A stretch of 64,000 nucleotides of DNA from Sabellastarte sp. h YS-2021 (Eukaryota; Annelida; Polychaeta; Sabellida; Sabellidae), in the NCBI GenBank assembly GCA_964017235.1, contig OZ024930.1, forward strand, positions 156,860,221 to 156,924,220. The letters run 5' to 3'. The translations under genes and the position numbers were made by a program. Below the pieces are notes generated by a model, which made no database searches, was not told where the DNA came from, and saw only the letters and a program-made list of their open reading frames with translations. Shown in pieces: positions 58,513 to 64,000 of the stretch (position 1 is its first letter; every line of letters starts with the position of its first letter).

Positions 58513-61126
58513 TAGACCTACGCATCGGAGAACCGACGCAAATCTGTATCCACTGGAAAGATAACTCACCAAAGCCAGTGAACCATCGTTTGACCTTGAA
58601 AGAGGGGCCAAAGGTCAATTCTGACATCAGAAGATTCCCAGCCCACAATATCCTGCAAGCTGGTTTTATATTGCAAACCTCTAGGATCAATAATAAACGA
58701 GATATAAACCCTTTCAAGTTTGACTGTCCTCGTTTGACCACTCTGCCACCGTGGCCCCTGGCTATCCTTGTATGACCTTGAAGGAGGGGTCCAAGGTCAA
58801 ATCTGACTACAGCAAAAGATTCCCAGGCAATGATTTCCTATAAGTTGGTTTACCATCCCAAACCTCTAGGACCAACAATAAGCGAGTTATAAGCACTTTT
58901 AAGTTTGGCTATCCTCGTTTGACCTTGAATGAGGGCCCAAGGTCAAATCCGACCACACCAGAAGATTCCCAGCTTATGATTTCCTATAGGTTGGTTTACC
59001 ATCCCAAACATCTTGAACCAATAATAAGCGAGTTATAAGCACTTTCAACTTTGGCTATCCTCAGTGTTGATTCTAGGAATTTCAAAAAGTGGGGGCGATC
59101 CCCCACCACTACACAAAATGTGGGGGAGGGGCTAAAAATTCTGGGGGACGACTGTATGAAGAAGTTTAAATTAAGAAACAGTTTATTTAGGCATTTTTAA
59201 CTGGGCTTCTATTAATTAGTGGTCTATTTTTATTGTCTTGTCCAATAAAAATAAACTTCAAGGCTAGTGATAGAATTTTAAAAAAATACTGAAAATGGTT
59301 ATTTATATCAAAGTGGCTCCTTGCCTGTCACGGCATTGTGGTTTTAAGTTTTCATCTAATGTCAGGGCATCACAAATTCAGTCATTACACCATCAATTCA
59401 TACAAATATGTTGGAAAACCCCACAGAATACTATGAACTCATGAATATTAATGAGTAGTCCACAAATTCTTCAAGTAAAATATTGTTAAAAAATCCAATG
59501 GAATCGTCAAATATTTTTTACGCATATATAAATATTCATGAGCTCTGTACAGTACAGTAGTCCATCTAGTGCACTAGTAGATATGATATTTGATCTTAAA
59601 GCAGAAAAATATTAAGAAACCACAATCAAAATCTGTGACCTCATTAATATTAATGAGCTGTCCATGAATTTTGATCAAGTAAAATATTTTTCTACACATA
59701 TATTATTGGGAAATCCGACAGTTACCTACGCCGGGTCAGCACCGGCTTCACTGCCATGGCCTGTTGTAACAATCCAGTCTCCTGTAAGTTTTGTTTTTCT
59801 TGCAGCCATTTTTTATATAATCATCCACTTTCAGCTTAATTTTATGTTTTGGGTTATAATATGTCCAAATACTGTCTGTACCTCATAATATATTTAAGTT
59901 TGTAAACGATCACGAAACCACAATCGTCAACAGGCATTATTCGAAGAACGTTTCGACGGAAAAATCAAAACCTCGACAAACTCTCGATCCGTGCAGTGTT
60001 TCGATTTTCTAGATCTCTCGTCTTTTCGCTTCATATATTTCCCGCATCGCCTTGTGTACTATGCGTTCTCGTATAATTTGGTCACCGCAGACTCCAAGAA
60101 AATCCGCGTTTGTAGGCGAATTAATGCGCGATCCCGCGGAAAACGCATCCTAGAAGCAACTCTGTATCCTCGTTTGACCTTGAGGGAGGGGCCCAAGGCC
60201 AAATCCGACCACACCAGAAGATTCCCAGTTCATGATTTCCTATAGGTTGGTTTACCATCCCAAACCTCCAGGACCAATATTAAGCGAGTTATAAGCACTT
60301 TTAAGTTTGTCTATCTTCATTTGACCTTGAAGGAGGGGTTCAAGGTCAAATCCGACCATACCAGAAGATTCCCAGTTCATGATTTCCTATACTATAGGAT
60401 GGTTTACTATCCCAAATCTCTTGGCCCAACAATAAGCGAGTTATAAGCACTTTTAACTTTGGCTGTCCTTGTTTGACCTTGAAGGAGGGGCCCAAGGTCA
60501 AATCCGACCACACCACAAGATTCCCAGTCCATGATTTCATATAGGTTGGTTTACCATCCCAAACCTCTTAGACCAATAATAAGCGATTTATAAGCACTTT
60601 TAAGTTTGGCTATCCTCGTTTGACCTTGAAAGAGGAGTCCAAGGTCAAATCTGACCACATCAAAAGATTTGCAGCACATGATTTCCTATAGGTTGGTTTC
60701 ACATTGCAAACCTCTAGGACCAATAATAAGGGAGATGTAACCACTTTTAAAGTCCAATATGTGGGTTACTTTGGCACTCCGTGGATGACCTTGAATTAAG
60801 AGCTTCAAGGTCAAATGTCTGCAAGGTTGTAGAGGACATATATATCTGTTATACATATCACCTATGAGGATATTCAACCTTCTACCTATGAGAAACAGTC
60901 AGTAGAAAAATGTAGATAATTTTCAAAGAAATGCCCACGTTGACCATCTTGTTTTTCAGAATGAGGCTAATTTCCTTCCCAAAGAAGCTTACCCCCAATG
61001 AAGATATCCTGCAAATTTGGTGAACCTAGCTGATGTAGTTTTCCTCTTGGAGCGTTAACGCTGAAAATCCCTCTACGCGTGGCGGCGTAGCGAACGCTAA
61101 ACTAAAGTATCCACCGGAGGCATCCG
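58513..61126. mobile_element. Family-A satellite element, copy 2, inserted in family B
   Basis: It starts CTAGACCTACGCATCGG with CTGTATCCACTGG nearby, and ends with the same tail as copy 1 and AAGTATCCACCGGAGGCATC. Inside are 147-bp-type units (58560-59060 and 60160-60760) and about 1.1 kb of other sequence (59060-60160). The 155-bp array of copy 1 is absent here. Confidence 0.6.
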
Positions 61127-61381
61127 TATCACCTTCATCAACATCCTACACCTTACGATTGCCGAGATATAGCCCGGACAAGATTTTCAAACTCAACATC
61201 ACTGCGGCAAGGTCAAAGGTCAAATCAAGGTTAGACCATGATGTTGCATACCTACACTCCCCAACCAATGTCCCTACCAAGTATGAACTTCCTACACCTT
61301 ACGGTTTCTGAGATACAGCCCGCCCATCTGAACACTATGGGTGAAAAAAATACCCCAACAGCCCTTAAGGGCTGTGGGGTA
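61127..61381. repeat. Family-B element, 3' part of copy 2, with terminal hairpin
   Basis: The array unit resumes (GAGATATAGCCCGGACAAG) and ends with the palindrome at 61351-61381, which matches 39284-39314 except at the base joining TACCCC to the central palindrome. Confidence 0.75.
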
Positions 61382-61995
61382 ATAAAAAAGGTAAACGAAA
61401 TGCTGTCCCTTTATGATTAAAACAAAGCTATGCTCTGACTGAATGGGTATTTACTTTAGATCTAAGTATCAGAGAGCCTCAGAGAGGGTATATTTAATAC
61501 AACCACTTTATCTTTGTTGTCAGAAAAAAACAACAGAAAACTTCAGTCTATATGCATTATCCACTCCTCTGAAATAATTAAAATTGCACAGCTTCTACGT
61601 CATTTTAATAAAGCTACAAATGTACCTGATAATTAGTAGTTTAAAGTACTTAGGAAGTGTGTATTTTTGTCAAGTACAAGTACTTTTAATTTTCAGAAGA
61701 GAGGAAGAGGTGGATTATTGATTGCTAGATAATCCAGATAATATCCATTAAAAGTCACACAAAAGGCATTTGTCATTTTATATATGCCCAGTCTTCCCTG
61801 TAGCAGGAAGTATTGTATTTGTACTTTAATTTTTCAGTTCTCAAGTACCAGTACTTGACAATAAGTAATTAAGTACAAGTACTTGTATTCTCCCCAGGCC
61901 TGCTAAAAAGGTAAAGTTGTTATAAACAACCAGTAAATTTATGGAAACAGCTTGCAATTGTAACTGAGAGAAATTCAGGTTGCTCTTTCACTCAA

Positions 61996-62139
61996 AGTTG
62001 GGGGTTTTACGTCCCGTTCAACAGCCAGGGTCATATTGGGACAGGTCCTCAGAATTGCCACTTGTGGGACTCGAACCCACAGAGGTGACAGCCTATGATT
62101 AGATGCCAAACTTGCTAACCACTAGGCCACTGAGGACCT
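61996..62139 (-). mobile_element. tRNA-derived SINE with 13-bp target duplication
   Basis: On the minus strand the 5' part has an A-box-like TGGCCTAGTGGTTAGCA and a B-box GGTTCGAGTCCC, the internal RNA polymerase III promoter of a tRNA-related SINE. The tail contains GACGTAAAACCCCC. The body (144 bp) is flanked by direct repeats CTCTTTCACTCAA at 61983-61995 and 62140-62152. Confidence 0.85.
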
Positions 62140-62149
62140 CTCTTTCACT

Positions 62150-64000
62150 CAAGAGCACATACATTTCACTAAACAGAGAATAATATTAACATTAATATTA
62201 TACTTAGCAAAAGAATTTTCTTTACTGGCCATTCTAATTCTAATAACACTTTTATAGCACTTAATCTCTGTCAAAAGACAGATTCTAAGGCGCATCACAC
62301 AAAAACATTGTTCAATATTCAAAAACCAGACATAGCAGGGGTCAGCACCGCGGAGAAAGCAGAAGGAGATTGGAAATTTAGGGTGGGTATGCTTTTCCAA
62401 AGAGGTACGACTCCAACTTTGACCTGAAAGAGGCAAGTGAGTTTGCAGAGCGGACCTCATCAGGAAGGTCATTCAAAATCATAGGTGCGTCATACGCAAA
62501 ACTGAGTCCAAAATGTTTTCGAGACTTGAAAACTGAAGCAAAGTGGGGAACCTCAAGAAATATGCCATCAGATTGACTTCGACGTGTGTTGTATGCACTA
62601 TGTCTGGGAATCAGGAAGGGTTCAAAGTATTTGGGGTTACCACTTATATACTTATATACCAGCATGGCAGTCTTAAAGATAGAACGGTACTTAATCGGCA
62701 ACCAATTAGTATGTTGACCGGGAAGGACTGATTAAGTTTGTTTCGCTGAGACTTTGAGCCAAACACAATGAATTCGGTCATATCAGGATTTAGCTTGAGC
62801 TTATTTGTAGAGAGCCATCTCTTTACGTCTTCAATGCAGTGTGACAGCTTATCAAGGGCCGAGGCAACATTTTTATGTGTGAGATGTACATACAATTATG
62901 TGTCATCAGCGTAGAACTGGAAACTAATACCAGGATGATTCCGTATGACTTTACTCAGTGGAGTAGTATAGAGTGAAAAAAGGATTGGCCCCAGGACAGA
63001 GCCTTGAGGCACACCATACAACAGCTTTTTGGCATCAGATAAAATTAACCCAATCTTAATGCACTGAACACGGTCTGAGAGATAAGACTTAAACCAATCG
63101 AGGACAACCCCGCTCACACCAAACCAGGAGCTAAGAGAATTAAGTAGCGTATCATGATCAATAACTGTATCAAACGCTGCTGATTGATCCAAGAGAAAGA
63201 CAGCAGTAGCCTCACCTTTAGCAAAAGCCAAATGAACATCATTCTTAATTGAAAGCAATGCAGATTCAGTTGAGTGACCCAGTTTATAGGCAGATTGCCT
63301 GACATTCTCTAGTCCGTTCAAACTGACATGGTCATTCAATTGAGAAGCAACAACACGTTCAACAAGTTTGGATATGAAGCCCAACCCAGAAACAGGTCTG
63401 TAGTTTTTTAAGTCATTGGGTGGTAGTGATGACTTTTTAATCAATGGGGTTACAATAGCCTTCTTGAACTCATTAGGTACAACACCTTCTGACAATGAGC
63501 AGTTAACAAGCCTGGTGATAGAGGGCAGTAAAATATCAATACATTCCTTAACAAGAAATGTAGGCCATGGGTCTAACAAACAAGATTTAGTGGGTGACTT
63601 CATGATAATTTTTCTAATTTCCTCTTGAGAAACTTGTTTAAAGCAGCTGAAATTGGGTACATCAGGTGGAGGAGGCAGAGTGAATGAGTCACTAGAGGAA
63701 AATGAGTTTCTGATTTTAGCTATTTTGTCACTCAAGAAAGTGACAAACTGGTCAGCAAGACCTTTCTTAGATTCATGAGAAGGGAGTACTGCTTCAGGAC
63801 TAGAGTGCAGTGCAGAACGCAAGACCTACCATAGCTTCTTGGAGTCGTTAGCATTTTCTCTGACCAGGTTTCTGAAGTAATTTGCCTTATCTTTGTTGAC
63901 CAGTGAATTGCACCGGGCAATCTGTCTTCGAAGTCTAGCTCGATTATAGGCAGATTTATCTTTACGCCAGATTCGTTCCAGCTGTCGCCTGATGGTTTTT
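62150..64000 (-). pseudogene. Degenerate non-LTR retrotransposon (CR1/L2/Jockey-like) reverse transcriptase, cut by window edge
   Basis: Minus-strand RT frame with NYRPVSGLGFISKLVERVV, FLLDQSAAFDTVIDHDTLL, GVPQGSVLGPILFSLY and FYADDT. It is interrupted by TAG (63823-63825, after DSKKLW) and TAA (62896-62898, right after YADDT). Near 62700 a large internal deletion and a frame change join the thumb region to a C-terminal block (PIKYRSIFKTAMLVYKYIS, HFGLSFAYDAPMILNDLPDE). The 5' end is beyond 64000. Clade assignment is approximate. No endonuclease is visible within the window. Confidence 0.85.

Noticed and set aside
62020..62139. tRNA gene on the minus strand
   Set aside because: A and B boxes are present, but the body continues into a non-tRNA tail and is flanked by target duplications, so it is a SINE.

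Overview
This is an intron-rich animal genome segment. It is AT-rich and packed with transposons, and it carries one host gene on the minus strand. The repeat types (DIRS-type tyrosine-recombinase retrotransposons, arrays of 145-170 bp repeats ending in GC-rich hairpins, a tRNA-derived SINE) suggest a lophotrochozoan, most likely a bivalve mollusc. That taxonomic call is an inference; the animal gene structure is seen directly.

Host gene. Twenty exons on the minus strand (56310 down to 4545), all with AG/GT intron borders and matching phases, encode about 798 residues of a secretory-pathway Ca2+/Mn2+ P-type ATPase (SPCA, ATP2C1). They run from M1/M2 through the actuator, PEGLP, DKTGT, TGDGVND and the M5-M6 Ca/Mn site to M9/M10. 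The first exons (beyond 56310) and the last exon(s) (below 4545) were not found. The exon ending at 12125 is followed by a 42-bp minisatellite that repeats the exon end together with its 5' splice site about ten times, in frame.

Retrotransposons. Three DIRS-like elements lie in ATP2C1 introns, all in the sense orientation: DIRS-1 (4900-11464), DIRS-2 (19360-28616) and DIRS-3 (43866-50006). Each has inverted terminal repeats (173, 148 and 173 bp) and an internal complementary region that joins both termini. Each encodes Gag, then an RT/RNase H/methyltransferase-like frame overlapped by a second long frame ending in a tyrosine recombinase. DIRS-3 looks intact; DIRS-1 and DIRS-2 are broken. In all three, Gag ends at UGA followed by C. 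The recombinase frame continues in phase past that stop and the RT frame is +1. In DIRS-1 and DIRS-3 the stop context (UGA CAA UUA) fits the viral CARYYA readthrough motif, so one stop could feed three products.

Other repeats. 28926-35167 and 58513-61126 are two copies of a Helentron/HINE-like element with internal arrays (147-bp and 155-bp units in the first, 147-bp-type in the second). 38550-39314 and 57410-61381 are a second family, the latter interrupted by the former. 41000-43677 is a third family (169-bp units). Several MITEs, one pogo-like element, a SINE with a clear target duplication (61983-62152) and a degenerate LINE running off the right edge (62150-64000) fill the rest. Introns not listed below are AT-rich and show nothing recognisable.
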